The notes beneath the pieces were generated by a model. The model did no database searches. It was given only the letters and a program-made list of their open reading frames with translations, and had not been told where the DNA came from. From assembly GCF_963674635.1 (NCBI RefSeq), contig NZ_OY771475.1, positions 2,418,001-2,482,000 of the forward strand: DNA of 64,000 nt, in the 5' to 3' direction. Shown one piece after another: positions 24,961-35,058 of this stretch. Every line of letters begins with the position of its first letter. Within the stretch, counting starts at the first letter, position 1. This DNA is from Breoghania sp. (GTDB lineage: Bacteria > Pseudomonadota > Alphaproteobacteria > Rhizobiales > Stappiaceae). A program made the translations under genes and the position numbers.

Positions 24961-26739
24961 GTGAGCGCCAGGAGCGACAGCCAGGGCGACCCGACAGATG
25001 GCTGCGGGCATGAGGCCGTGCGCGAGGAACTCGGCCGCGTACTCGCAAGTCCTGGCTTTGCCGCCTCACCGCAATTGCGCGCGTTCCTGAGCTATGTCGT
25101 CGAGCACCGCCTTCAGGGGATCGGCGCGCGCATCAAAGGTTACACCATCGCGGTGGAAGCCCTGGGACGGGATCCGTCCTTCGATCCAACCGCCGACCCC
25201 ATCGTACGGGTGGAGGCCGCGCGACTGCGTCGCCTGCTGGACGACTATTACGTTTCGGACGGCGCTGCCAACCCCATCCGCATCGATCTGCCAAAGGGGG
25301 GGTATGTCCCCCGCTTCGCGCATCGTGGCACGGTCCAAACGGCCCCCGCCTCCCCTTCATCGCAGGACGCCACCAGGGAACGTGGTGACCGCACACGCTG
25401 GGCCCGGCGCCGACTGGCCTACGGGTTGGGTGCGGTTCTGTCTGTCTTCGCGATTACACTCTATTTCTTTGCCTCGCAGCCCGATCCTCAGCCCACGTCG
25501 CCACTTCTATCGACAGACATCGACGAGAGCGGCGTTACAGACCCCGCAATTGCGGGCTTCAAGGGCCACTTGCCCGTGATCCACGTGGCGACGATTTCGC
25601 AGGACGCAGCGACCCACTTGCCGCCGGGCTATTCGGGGGCTGCCTTGCGTGACAAACTCACAGGTGCCCTTTCACGCTTCGACGAAATAGAAACCGGGCG
25701 GACACCAGAGGAGGCCGACTACAGGCTTGAAGGCCAGATCGCTGCCGACGGCAAACGGTTGCTGCTGAATTTTCGCCTCGTCTATCAGGCGAATAACGAG
25801 GTGGTGTGGTCATCCCTGTTTGAAACCTCGGTGGCGGACGAAAGCCCGGATCTGGTTCAGGAGAGGGTCGCGCGCAACGCCGCAACGGCCATTGCCCAAC
25901 CCTATGGTGTGGTGTTCAACCACGTGGCGTCGCAGGCGCCCTTGCAAGCGCGGTCAGAAGAAGGCGGTCAGACGGAGAATGCACAGGGACTGGCCTGCGT
26001 CCTGCGCACCTTCAGCGCCCAGAGGCGGTTTTCTCCCGACACCAATGCGCGCAGCCGCGCCTGCCTTGCAAGCCTTGCCGCGCACGCGCAGGCGCCCGCT
26101 GCGGTTCACGCGCTTCTTCCCCTGGCCTATATCGACAACGTGCGGTCCGGCGCAGATCCGGCGCGTCGTGCCGAAGACCTTCAGACCGCACTGAAGCTGG
26201 CCGAGCGTGCCGTGGCATTATCGCCAAAAAGCGCGCGTGCGTATCAGGCACTGGAATCCGTGCTGATCTATCTGGGGCGCAATGAGGAGGCGCTGGATGC
26301 CGGACGCAGGGCCTTGAGCCTCAATCCCGATGATCCCGACATTCTTGCCGCCCATGGCAGCGCCCTTGTGATGAGTGGTGAGGCAGAAGGAGGATTGGAA
26401 CTGCTCGTTCGCGCGGCGCGCCTCAGCCCGGACCATCCGGACTGGTACGCCACAATGACGGTCTTTGCTGCCCTTGCCGCACGAAAATCCGATCTTGCCG
26501 AAGCAGAGGCAAAAACGCTTGCCCGCTCGACCCGACCGACAAGCTATCTCGCGCGGCTTCTCGTCGCGCACGAACGTGGCGACCGGCCAGCGGCCCGCGC
26601 ACTTCTCGGCGACTTGCGCGCCGCAAATCCCATATTTCTGAGCGACCCACAGGCTGCATTGCACTCTGCCGTCCCGTCGCCCCTGTTGCGCACACGCCTG
26701 CTGGAGGCGGTTTCGCAAGCAGATGGCATTTCCCGTTGA
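24961..26739 (+). CDS. Winged-helix-like / transmembrane / TPR protein
   Basis: A 592-residue protein starting at GTG 24961, placed 5 bases after GGAGG. The N-terminal 120 residues (with GYTIAVEALGRDPSF, DPIVRVEAARLRRLL and RIDLPKGGYVPRF) are a region common in rhizobial proteins often labelled adenylate cyclase or TPR protein; it resembles a CadC-type winged helix. One transmembrane helix follows (LAYGLGAVLSVFAITLYFF). The outer part has a TolB-like segment (TGALSRFDEIETGR ... RLEGQIAADGKRLLLNFRLV) and TPR-like helices such as SARAYQALESVLIYLGRNEEAL. There is no cyclase domain. A membrane-bound transcription sensor is a reasonable guess, not shown. Confidence 0.75.
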   Translation: MSARSDSQGDPTDGCGHEAVREELGRVLASPGFAASPQLRAFLSYVVEHRLQGIGARIKGYTIAVEALGRDPSFDPTADPIVRVEAARLRRLLDDYYVSDGAANPIRIDLPKGGYVPRFAHRGTVQTAPASPSSQDATRERGDRTRWARRRLAYGLGAVLSVFAITLYFFASQPDPQPTSPLLSTDIDESGVTDPAIAGFKGHLPVIHVATISQDAATHLPPGYSGAALRDKLTGALSRFDEIETGRTPEEADYRLEGQIAADGKRLLLNFRLVYQANNEVVWSSLFETSVADESPDLVQERVARNAATAIAQPYGVVFNHVASQAPLQARSEEGGQTENAQGLACVLRTFSAQRRFSPDTNARSRACLASLAAHAQAPAAVHALLPLAYIDNVRSGADPARRAEDLQTALKLAERAVALSPKSARAYQALESVLIYLGRNEEALDAGRRALSLNPDDPDILAAHGSALVMSGEAEGGLELLVRAARLSPDHPDWYATMTVFAALAARKSDLAEAEAKTLARSTRPTSYLARLLVAHERGDRPAARALLGDLRAANPIFLSDPQAALHSAVPSPLLRTRLLEAVSQADGISR

Positions 26740-26819
26740 GACGATAGTGGCGCTGACTTGCAGGCATTGTTCTCACCATCATGGGCTGTCTGCCCGTTCC
26801 CTTCATTCCGGCTGCGAAA

Positions 26820-26844
26820 CGCCCCTTGTCAGAGGGGCGCTTCT
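26820..26844 (+). terminator. Weak terminator-like hairpin after the TPR gene
   Basis: A 7-bp stem (CGCCCCT / AGGGGCG, loop TGTCAG) 80 bases after the stop, followed by the T-poor tail CTTCTCG. Confidence 0.4.
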
Positions 26845-26936
26845 CGTCGAGCGGGTTGCGTGTTGAGGATTTGTCCTGAGCGGTCTATAGCGGTGCCACT
26901 CCATGCTGATGACTTTTTGACGGGGACGGTACCATC

Positions 26937-27494
26937 ATGAGGAATTCGATCGCTTTGCGCCGTAAGGCAACGGCAACCGCATTCATGGCGACCGTTCTGG
27001 CCGGGGCGGTGGTGATGCCGGTTCGCGCACAGGAACTGCCCGACAACCTGGTGCAAGCGCGCGCGGCCCTCGCGACCGCATGGTCCCAGGCCCCGCTTTC
27101 TTTCACCACCACAACCTTCACCACCGGCCCTGCGCGCGGCTTTGGTGACTACGCGCCAAGAGCCGACGCGGTGTTTGCCCCCGGTGAAGCGATCAATGTC
27201 TATGCCGAGCCGATCGCATTCGGATATGGCGACAGGGATGGACTGGTGAGCGTGGCGCTGGTGGTCGGTTTTGAACTGCGCAACACCAGCGGCCAGATCC
27301 TCGCGAGCAACAGCGATTTCGCTCGACTGACCGCCGAGACCCGCAATCCGGTGCGCGAATTTCCCGCCTCGCTCAGCTACCGCTTTGATGGCCTGAATGT
27401 CGGCGACTATGTGCTGGTGACCCATTTCCAAGACGCCAACTCCGACAAGTCCGCGTCCTTCTCCCTGCCCTTCTCGGTAAAAGCCGCGCAGTAA
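26937..27494 (+). CDS. Periplasmic protein of unknown function
   Basis: A 185-residue protein with a clear signal peptide (basic start, then ATAFMATVLAGAVVMPVRAQ with an A-x-A-like cleavage site near residue 31). The mature part is predicted beta-rich, with APGEAINVYAEPIAFGYGDRDG and SYRFDGLNVGDYVLVTHFQD, suggesting an immunoglobulin-like or transthyretin-like beta sandwich. I do not recognise the family. It converges with the TadG-like gene, with a long hairpin between the two. No neighbour hints at its function. Confidence 0.75.
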   Translation: MRNSIALRRKATATAFMATVLAGAVVMPVRAQELPDNLVQARAALATAWSQAPLSFTTTTFTTGPARGFGDYAPRADAVFAPGEAINVYAEPIAFGYGDRDGLVSVALVVGFELRNTSGQILASNSDFARLTAETRNPVREFPASLSYRFDGLNVGDYVLVTHFQDANSDKSASFSLPFSVKAAQ

Positions 27495-27525
27495 CACGCC
27501 TTTTTCGAACCTCCGACCGAAACAG

Positions 27526-27559
27526 CAACGCCTGCCCTTTTCGCAAAAGGCAGGCGTTG
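27526..27559. terminator. Long perfect inverted repeat between convergent genes
   Basis: A perfect stem of about 15 bp (from CAACGCCTGCCC, with A/T pairs next to the loop and a 3-4 base loop) lies between two convergent genes. There is no long U tract on either side, so it may stabilise 3' ends or work with Rho rather than act as a canonical terminator. Confidence 0.55.
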
Positions 27560-27627
27560 CCGGTTGTCGCGTTGGTCCGCCCGAATCCGCAGGGTCTCGA
27601 CGAAACCGCCGACCCGCGGCATTCGTG

Positions 27628-29199
27628 TTACCGCGACACCCTCAGCCGAGTGATTTCCTTTGCGATCTGTGAGAACGCGATGGTCAACTCGCTGTTGGAT
27701 TCGGACTTGTAGGCCATGGACGCCTTCGTGGCGCAATCCTTCAGCATATCAATGGTGTTCTGATCGGAGACCTGGAAAGCGATGGTGTAGATCTCCACGT
27801 CACCAAGTTCCTTGGCATTGGCGCAGGCTTCGGCCGTGCGCGCGTTCATGGTCGAGTGCACGACCGAGGAGCTGGAGGTTGTGCCGGCTCGCCCCTCGCG
27901 CACATAACCATAGGCATTGTACTTGGAGGTGTTCGGGTTGCGATCATACCACTCGTAAGTGTTGGCGCCGTCGGTCATCAGGATCATGATGCGGCGATGA
28001 CCGGGATAGGCGGGATCGCCCGTCGGTCGACCGCCCGCGAACGGCTCCTGGGGAGACAATGCGCGCCAGCCCCAGACCACCCCCTGATGAATATTGGTGT
28101 AGCCATCGGCCACCATCGCGTTGACCGCGTTTTCCAAAGTGGAGCGGCTGGTGGTCAGCGGCGTGACCGCTTGCGTCTTGCAACCATAGTTCGGCCCTTT
28201 GGAGACGCCATTGTCCCACGTGCTCAAAGAAGCATTGTTGTACTTGCACACACGCTTCTGTTTCAGATTGTGGCCGGTCTCTCCGATGTCGCTGATGCTG
28301 GTGGAACAGCTGCCGCCATCGTCATCGATCCAGTTGTTGGAATAGCGGTAGGAGTGCCAGTTGCCCCACGAATAGTAGCCCCCCTCATCCGGCTCGTCGG
28401 GCGCAAATTGCGGCACAAAGAGCGATTGCGGATCCGCATCGCTGGCCGGGCTGTCGTTGACATCATAGGGGTAAGGACGCGCTTCCACGCAGCCCTGCCA
28501 GGACACGCCACTGATCTGGTCGAACAGAGACAGCCGGGAAACGGAGCTCGTGTCCATGTTGTTGGCGTTGAGCGGGGACAGTCCGTTCACATCGAGCCAG
28601 TTTGCACTAGCATTGTCAGCGCCCACATTCACGAAGGCCGTGAACGGCACGATGCCAATCTTCACGCGATCCGCCATGGTGCCAGCGGAGTTGGCGTCCA
28701 GAAGCGTTGCTGCCAGATCCTTGGCGGAGACTTTCAGGGTTTCGATCTTCGAGCCCCCCATGGAGCCGGAATTGTCCAGCACCATGACGACATCGAAGCT
28801 CGCCTCCCCCACACGCGTCTCCGACACGATGTCAAACGTGAACTGATCGATCCCGATCATGGGCGCGAAGGATGTCGGGACGGAAACAGAAGCGGTGAGC
28901 TCAACGGTGCCCTCCCCGTCGGAGACGGCCTGGAACCGCGTCACTGCGGCCTCCTGCGCGGTGAAATTGGCATCGAAGGCTACACGGGCGCGGTGGGAAA
29001 TGGCGTCCGCCGACAGGCCGAATGTCTTCGTATTCGCTGCGAGCGCTGCGGCATCCAGAGCAATCTGGGCGCGCTGCTTCGCCGATACGGCCTCCGCCAG
29101 GTCCACACCTGCACCAACGGCAAAAACGACAGGGACGGCAGTAAGACCAAACAACATGGCGACATTGCCACGCCGGTCTCCCAGAAATTTGCGAAACAT
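27628..29199 (-). CDS. TadG-like pilus-assembly protein with vWA domain
   Basis: A 523-residue protein. The N-terminus (RRGNVAMLFGLTAVPVVFAVG then SAKQRAQIALDAAALAAN) is the TadE/TadG pseudopilin-like transmembrane region; the rest is a von Willebrand A domain with the MIDAS motif DNSGSMGGS at about 143 and further loops around TAFVNVG and ILMTDGANTYEWY. The long insert with many Asp, Tyr and Cys residues (about 230-330) is usual in TadG. In Flp pilus systems TadG is a membrane-anchored adhesin or assembly factor, but no other tad/cpa gene is here. GAGGG lies 7 bases before the ATG. A very AT-rich block lies upstream. Confidence 0.88.
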   Translation of the reverse strand: MFRKFLGDRRGNVAMLFGLTAVPVVFAVGAGVDLAEAVSAKQRAQIALDAAALAANTKTFGLSADAISHRARVAFDANFTAQEAAVTRFQAVSDGEGTVELTASVSVPTSFAPMIGIDQFTFDIVSETRVGEASFDVVMVLDNSGSMGGSKIETLKVSAKDLAATLLDANSAGTMADRVKIGIVPFTAFVNVGADNASANWLDVNGLSPLNANNMDTSSVSRLSLFDQISGVSWQGCVEARPYPYDVNDSPASDADPQSLFVPQFAPDEPDEGGYYSWGNWHSYRYSNNWIDDDGGSCSTSISDIGETGHNLKQKRVCKYNNASLSTWDNGVSKGPNYGCKTQAVTPLTTSRSTLENAVNAMVADGYTNIHQGVVWGWRALSPQEPFAGGRPTGDPAYPGHRRIMILMTDGANTYEWYDRNPNTSKYNAYGYVREGRAGTTSSSSVVHSTMNARTAEACANAKELGDVEIYTIAFQVSDQNTIDMLKDCATKASMAYKSESNSELTIAFSQIAKEITRLRVSR

Positions 29200-29630
29200 T
29201 TCGTATCCCTCGCAGGAATTGACGATCGATTTTCATATCGAACGCCAGGTGCCGACCTAATTCCTCTCTCACCCCAAGAGCACCACAATAGTTATTTTAG
29301 AGTTTTTACTTTTTTCTTTTCGCCGTACGTTTATTTTATTATCTTTTCTTCGTGTTTTTATTTAATTTTTACGCAATTTTTGCCAGATATTTATTTTTGA
29401 AGAGATTTCCTTGATTAGTCAGACAACGCACCCCATTTCAGACCATTGGTAATTACTTCATTCCCTGGTGAATAACCCCAGACAATCCGCCTCATGCGGG
29501 GAATACGAATGCAAAATGCGAAAGCTCCCGCCGAGCGCCTTTCAGCGCGCCGTCGTCAAGATTCTTTTAACCAAGGGGAACACTCGAACTTGCGGTCGCC
29601 ACGGCTGCAAAAAATCCATGGCTCAACTCA
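29200..29630. other. AT-rich intergenic block upstream of the TadG-like gene
   Basis: About 430 bases without a gene. The part from about 29285 to 29410 is almost pure A/T with long T tracts on the plus strand, in sharp contrast to the GC-rich surroundings. It lies upstream of the minus-strand TadG-like gene and could carry its promoter with UP-element or silencer sites (MucR/Ros-type proteins bind such DNA in alphaproteobacteria). The rest, to the groE promoter, shows no structure I can name. Confidence 0.6.
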
Positions 29631-29659
29631 TTGACACGCGCCATAGCGCACCATACATG
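29631..29659 (+). promoter_or_regulatory. groESL promoter
   Basis: TTGACA at 29631-29636 is a perfect -35; an ATACAT/TACATG -10-like hexamer follows 16-17 bases later. The CIRCE element begins about 12 bases downstream, the usual position for HrcA control. A heat-shock sigma contribution cannot be judged. Confidence 0.6.
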
Positions 29660-29669
29660 GAGATCGCTG

Positions 29670-29696
29670 TTAGCACTCCCTCCGAGGGAGTGCTAA
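29670..29696 (+). promoter_or_regulatory. CIRCE element (HrcA operator)
   Basis: TTAGCACTC (29670-29678), a 9-base spacer and GAGTGCTAA (29688-29696) reproduce the CIRCE consensus exactly. It is the binding site of the repressor HrcA and lies about 100 bases upstream of groES. Confidence 0.97.
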
Positions 29697-29797
29697 CAGA
29701 TGCAGGAACAAGCCTGCATCCCATTCAGTCTTTAAGGCATCACTGTGGAGCCGCTGCTCAATCCGGAGGGCGCTCCTAAAGAGGAAAGAGCCAGAGA

Positions 29798-30085
29798 ATG
29801 ACTTTTCGTCCCTTGCATGATCGCGTCGTCGTTCGTCGCGTTGAATCCGTAGAAAAAACGGCCGGTGGCATCATCATCCCCGACACCGCCAAGGAAAAGC
29901 CCCAGGAAGGCGAAGTCGTCTCCGTCGGTCCGGGCCTGCGTGATGATTCCGGCAAGGCGATCGCTCTCGACGTCAAGGCCGGCGACCGCGTGTTGTTCGG
30001 CAAGTGGTCCGGCACCGAAGTCAAGATCGACGGTGAAGACCTGCTGATCATGAAGGAAACCGACATCATGGGCGTGATCGCCTGA
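29798..30085 (+). CDS. groES: Co-chaperonin GroES
   Basis: A 95-residue GroES with the full conserved sequence: FRPLHDRVVVRRV at the start, the mobile loop KTAGGIIIPDTAKEKPQ, the roof region and the terminal ETDIMGVIA. Seven copies cap the GroEL ring in the cytoplasm during protein folding. It precedes groEL by 58 bases and is governed by the CIRCE element upstream. Confidence 0.98.
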   Translation: MTFRPLHDRVVVRRVESVEKTAGGIIIPDTAKEKPQEGEVVSVGPGLRDDSGKAIALDVKAGDRVLFGKWSGTEVKIDGEDLLIMKETDIMGVIA

Positions 30086-30143
30086 TCGGCGCAGCCTTCG
30101 ATATCGACATCCAGTTTCAATCCAATTTGTGAGACAAGACACG

Positions 30144-31781
<1,638 letters not shown>

Positions 31782-31806
31782 GAAGCCGACGCTCTGTCGA
31801 ATACGG

Positions 31807-31835
31807 AAAGGGCGGTCCTCTGGGCCGCCCTTTTT
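31807..31835 (+). terminator. Rho-independent terminator after groEL
   Basis: A 9-bp stem (AAAGGGCGG / CCGCCCTTT) with a 9-base loop, ending in a T run. Confidence 0.92.
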
Positions 31836-31993
31836 GATTCCGCCCACGGCCTTGGGCGACACGAAAGCGACGTCATCCCGAGGCGGCTCGAAAGGGGCGT
31901 CGTGACGGATGAAGCCCAACAGAGCGCGCCCCTTCCCAGACCAGCCACAACAAACTACATCTCGCACCTAATCTTGGAGCGAAGGAGCCATTC

Positions 31994-32200
31994 ATGTCCG
32001 CCGACCTTGAATCCCGCATCGCCGATCTGGAAACGCACATCGCGCATCAGGAAAAGCGTATCGAGGATCTCGATACCGTCGTCACCCGACAGGCAGCTGA
32101 CATCGAGCATCTGCAACGCCATATCAAGGCGCTGGCCGGCCTCGTCGCGGAACTGGAAGAAGCCACGGAAGTACCGATCACCAAGCCGCCGCACTACTGA
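31994..32200 (+). CDS. slyX: SlyX family protein
   Basis: A 68-residue coiled-coil protein. Heptad-patterned leucines and isoleucines fill residues 5-57, and it ends with KPPHY, the conserved SlyX C-terminus. GAAGGAG precedes the ATG. SlyX proteins are small, widely found in proteobacteria and of unknown function. It lies alone between groEL and the XRE-cupin regulator. Confidence 0.9.
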   Translation: MSADLESRIADLETHIAHQEKRIEDLDTVVTRQAADIEHLQRHIKALAGLVAELEEATEVPITKPPHY

Positions 32201-32228
32201 GCTCGCTTGAAGGATCTTCTTGCCAATC

Positions 32229-32258
32229 TCTCATATATGAGATAATTTCTCATATATG
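32229..32258 (+). promoter_or_regulatory. Repeated operator overlapping the XRE regulator start
   Basis: A perfect 14-bp palindrome TCTCATATATGAGA (32229-32242) is followed 19 bases later by a second TCTCATATATG (32248-32258). The ATG inside the second copy is the regulator's start codon. A GATAAT -10-like hexamer (32241-32246), with TTGCCA 15 bases before it, lies between the copies. This suggests autoregulation and a transcript that is leaderless or nearly so. Confidence 0.65.
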
Positions 32259-32816
32259 GACTTTTGCTCAGATCTCGACGACCGAATCGCATCTCGCCTG
32301 AAGGCCCTGCGCCAGGAACGCGGCTGGTCGCTGGATGAACTCGCCCAACGCTCCGGCGTATCGCGAGCGACGCTTTCGCGTCTCGAAAAAGGGGAGGTCG
32401 GCTCCACCACCGCGATCCTGGGACGGCTGTGCAGCGCGTATGGCATGACATTGTCCCGGTTGATGCTGATGGCGGAAGACACGTTCCAGCCGCTCGTGCC
32501 CCATGAAAAACAACCAATCTGGCAAGACGCGGAAAGCGGCTTTCTCCGCCGCTCCCTTTCTCCGCCGTCTCAGGCGCTTGCCGGAGAAGTGCTGGAATGT
32601 CGGCTGGAACCAGGAACCGACATTTTCTATGAAGCGCCCCCGCGCCCGGGGCTGGAGCACCATCTGGTGCTTCTGGAGGGGGCCTTGCAGCTGGAGCTCG
32701 ACGGCGCATCGCACGACCTGAGACCCGGCGACTGTCTACGATATCGGCTTTTCGGCTCAAGCAGCTTCCACACGCCGCCTGAAAGCGCCGCCCGCTACCT
32801 GCTGTTCATGGTGTAA
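32256..32816 (+). CDS. XRE-family regulator with C-terminal cupin domain
   Basis: A 186-residue regulator. The helix-turn-helix lies at about 10-62 (LKALRQERGWSLDELAQRSG, then SRATLSRLEKGEVGS), and the cupin sensor fills about 105-186 (FYEAPPRPGLEHHLVLLEGAL, LRPGDCLRYRL). Such XRE-cupin proteins usually repress a neighbouring gene and respond to a small ligand or amino-acid derivative bound in the cupin. A GNAT acetyltransferase gene follows 14 bases after its stop and is the likely co-transcribed target. A repeated TCTCATATATG operator overlaps the start codon; no ribosome site is visible. Confidence 0.9.
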   Translation: MDFCSDLDDRIASRLKALRQERGWSLDELAQRSGVSRATLSRLEKGEVGSTTAILGRLCSAYGMTLSRLMLMAEDTFQPLVPHEKQPIWQDAESGFLRRSLSPPSQALAGEVLECRLEPGTDIFYEAPPRPGLEHHLVLLEGALQLELDGASHDLRPGDCLRYRLFGSSSFHTPPESAARYLLFMV

Positions 32817-32830
32817 GAGACATAGACCAG

Positions 32831-33364
32831 ATGCTGAAATCAGACCTGACGATCACGACCCTTTCCGGCGACGCTTTTGCAAGTCACCTTCCGGCCTTCG
32901 CCGAGTTGCTGACCTCTTGCGTAAGGGCCGGCGCGAGCGTCAATTTCGTGATGCCTTTTGAGCCTTGCGAGGCAGAAACCTACTGGCGAGAGAAAATCCT
33001 GCCGGGCGTTTGTTCCGGCAAACGGGTGCTGCTCGCCGCATGGCTTGGCGACCAGCTTGCCGGAACGGTCAATCTCGATATTGACATGCCGCCCAACCAG
33101 ATCCATCGGGCAGAGGTGAGCAAACTGCTCGTCCATCCGCAGTTCCGCCGTCGCGGAATAGCCCGCGCCTTGATGCAGGCTCTTGAGGCGGAAGCAAACG
33201 GAGCAGGCCGAACATTGGTGACGCTGGACACGCAGACCGGCGGTGCCGCGGAGCCGCTTTACGGCTCGCTCGGCTATGTCACCGTGGGCATGATTCCGGA
33301 GTTCTGCCGCGATGCTTGCGAAGACCGGCTCGGCAGCACGACCATCATGTACAAGCGGCTTTGA
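32831..33364 (+). CDS. GNAT family N-acetyltransferase
   Basis: A 177-residue acetyltransferase. The acetyl-CoA motif is VSKLLVHPQFRRRGIARALM (about 96-115), followed by LVTLDTQTGGAAEPLYGSLGY, the conserved strand-helix of the GNAT C-terminal half. It transfers acetyl from acetyl-CoA to an amine; the acceptor is unknown. It lies 14 bases after the XRE-cupin regulator and is probably co-transcribed and controlled by it. Confidence 0.9.
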   Translation: MLKSDLTITTLSGDAFASHLPAFAELLTSCVRAGASVNFVMPFEPCEAETYWREKILPGVCSGKRVLLAAWLGDQLAGTVNLDIDMPPNQIHRAEVSKLLVHPQFRRRGIARALMQALEAEANGAGRTLVTLDTQTGGAAEPLYGSLGYVTVGMIPEFCRDACEDRLGSTTIMYKRL

Positions 33365-33392
33365 CCATCAATCCGGCGCGCGCACCCTGCCC

Positions 33393-33800
33393 TTACCCGG
33401 CAATCGGGCACGGCTTGCCGTTTGCATCCACCGCCACATAAGTGAACTGGGCCTGGATCACCTTCTCGCGCTCCTGCTTGAGCGCGCGCAAGGCCCAGGC
33501 CTCCACATGCACATTGATGGAGCTGCGACCGGTCTTCGTAACTTCAGTGTAAACGCAAAGCACATCGCCGACCTTGACCGGACGAATGAAGTGCATGGCA
33601 TCCACTGCCACTGTCACGACACGGCCCTTCGCGGTCTGGTTGGCGGCCAGCCCTCCTGCGATGTCCATCTGCGACATGACCCAGCCGCCAAAGATATCGC
33701 CTGCAGGATTGGTATCGGCCGGCATGGCGAGTGTGCGCGTCGTCAGATCCCCGCGCGGCTCTTCCACCTTGTCCATTGCCACCTTTTCATCAACCGCCAT
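33393..33800 (-). CDS. Acyl-CoA thioesterase, YciA-like hotdog protein
   Basis: A 135-residue hotdog-fold thioesterase that hydrolyses acyl-CoA to free acid and CoA. RTLAMPADTNPAGDIFGGWVMSQMD is the YciA/BACH signature with the catalytic Asp and Asn residues, and VDAMHFIRPVKVGDVLCVY is the second conserved strand pair. The ATG at 33800 with AGGAG is chosen over one 54 bases upstream. It is convergent with the GNAT gene and divergent from the TfoX-like gene. Confidence 0.9.
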   Translation of the reverse strand: MAVDEKVAMDKVEEPRGDLTTRTLAMPADTNPAGDIFGGWVMSQMDIAGGLAANQTAKGRVVTVAVDAMHFIRPVKVGDVLCVYTEVTKTGRSSINVHVEAWALRALKQEREKVIQAQFTYVAVDANGKPCPIAG

Positions 33801-33993
33801 TCCCGCTTTCTCCTGTCGTGAGAGCCTCTGCCGGTCGGCACATCCAACCAACAATCAAGAACGTCCCTTTAGCCGCCTCTTGCCGGGCGAAGCAACCGAC
33901 AACTATGCAATGCTGGCCTGCTTGCGGTTATGGGGCCGAATGCCGATAGTTGCCACTCATCCCTGTTCCGTCGAAAGGTGGGAGCCAATCTCG

Positions 33994-34326
33994 ATGGCCG
34001 TTTCTTCGCAGTTTCGCGATTATGTGCTCGACCAGCTTGCCCAACTGGGGCCGCTCGACACCAAACACCTGTTCGGCGGATTGTCTGTGCGCTGCGCCGG
34101 ACAGCATTTCGGCGCGATCCTGAACGGCGTTTTCTATCTCGTGGCCGATGTGCAACTGCGCGCGGAATTGGAAGAGCTGGGCGGCACACCGTTTTCCTAT
34201 GCACGCGCGGAGCGGACGATCGAAGTCGGTCGCTTCATTTCTGTGCCTGAAGATGTTCTTGAAGATATTGACACATTTCTGCCATTAGCGCGGCGTTCTC
34301 TGCAAATCGCCGAACGCGACGGCTAA
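33994..34326 (+). CDS. TfoX N-terminal domain protein
   Basis: A 110-residue protein. FRDYVLDQLAQLGPLDTKHLFGG, then FGAILNGVFYLVADVQLRAEL and GGTPFSYARAERTIEVGRF, is the full TfoX_N fold. In gammaproteobacteria TfoX controls competence; the stand-alone N-domain of alphaproteobacteria has no established role. The ATG at 33994 is the start that gives the domain its usual length; the frame is open further upstream but that part overlaps the thioesterase gene on the other strand. Confidence 0.85.
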   Translation: MAVSSQFRDYVLDQLAQLGPLDTKHLFGGLSVRCAGQHFGAILNGVFYLVADVQLRAELEELGGTPFSYARAERTIEVGRFISVPEDVLEDIDTFLPLARRSLQIAERDG

Positions 34327-34553
34327 ACCCTCGGTAAAATTCGGCACCTTGATTTCGCAGGAGGCACATGTCAAAACGCTTCCAACATCAAGAGAAGGGC
34401 TGGCGCCCTCGCCAACCTGCCAACCGCGGCAAGGTGGTCCCCTGAGATGATGATCTTGAAACCAGGTCGAAACCTCAGGGATGTGGCCCGCAAAACCGGG
34501 CAACACAGCGGTATTCGCCAGTTCTCCTCGGCATTTTGCTGAAGGAGCATGAC

Positions 34554-34886
34554 ATGTCTGCCAATCCCTCCACATTTCGCGCACACCAAGGCGCCGCTTC
34601 TGCGGTGGCCGTCCCGCTTTGCGTTTCCGCAGACGCCTCTGATCACGTTGCAGGGCTCGTTTTCGATCTGATGCTGGCCTCTGCCGCGCAGGAAACGCGC
34701 TGCCGTCCAGTTGCTGTGGTACTGCTGACCGACGAGGAACGCGAGACGCGACGGGCCGTGCTTGTGGAGCTGTGGCGCTCCTGTTCTTCGCGCATCATCG
34801 ATGAAGGTCTGGTGAGCGATCTTCTGGCCCGCCGCGGCAACAGCTTTCTTGCGCTTGCCGGGGCTATGAGCGGGATCGGGATCTGA
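34554..34886 (+). CDS. Hypothetical protein
   Basis: A 110-residue protein starting at ATG 34554, which follows GAAGGAG. It is mainly helical, has no signal peptide, and holds a hydrophobic segment (VAGLVFDLMLASAA) and a charged middle (LTDEERETRRAVLVELW). I do not recognise a family. The sequence has the codon use of its neighbours. It lies between the TfoX-like gene and the MscS channel with its own ribosome site and probably its own promoter. Confidence 0.6.
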   Translation: MSANPSTFRAHQGAASAVAVPLCVSADASDHVAGLVFDLMLASAAQETRCRPVAVVLLTDEERETRRAVLVELWRSCSSRIIDEGLVSDLLARRGNSFLALAGAMSGIGI

Positions 34887-35058
34887 GCCACGGGCCGAAC
34901 AAGCCGGAAGCCCCCCCCTGCGGGCGACTGCTTTCCGCAATGGTTTCCTTGCTCCCTCCCGTTTTCCGGTGAGGTCGAGACAAAACCGCCCCTTACCAAC
35001 CATTGCAAGGTTGATACCCCCAAGTCTTCACGCTCTACTGTGAATTGAATTGGGGATG

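Noticed and set aside
27856..29400. 514-codon plus-strand frame opposite the TadG-like gene
   Set aside because: Covers the antisense of a gene with a clear vWA domain and ends in the AT-rich block.
34371..35003. 210-codon minus-strand frame over the hypothetical gene at 34554
   Set aside because: The plus-strand frame has a good ribosome site and better codon use; the minus frame has no recognisable domain.
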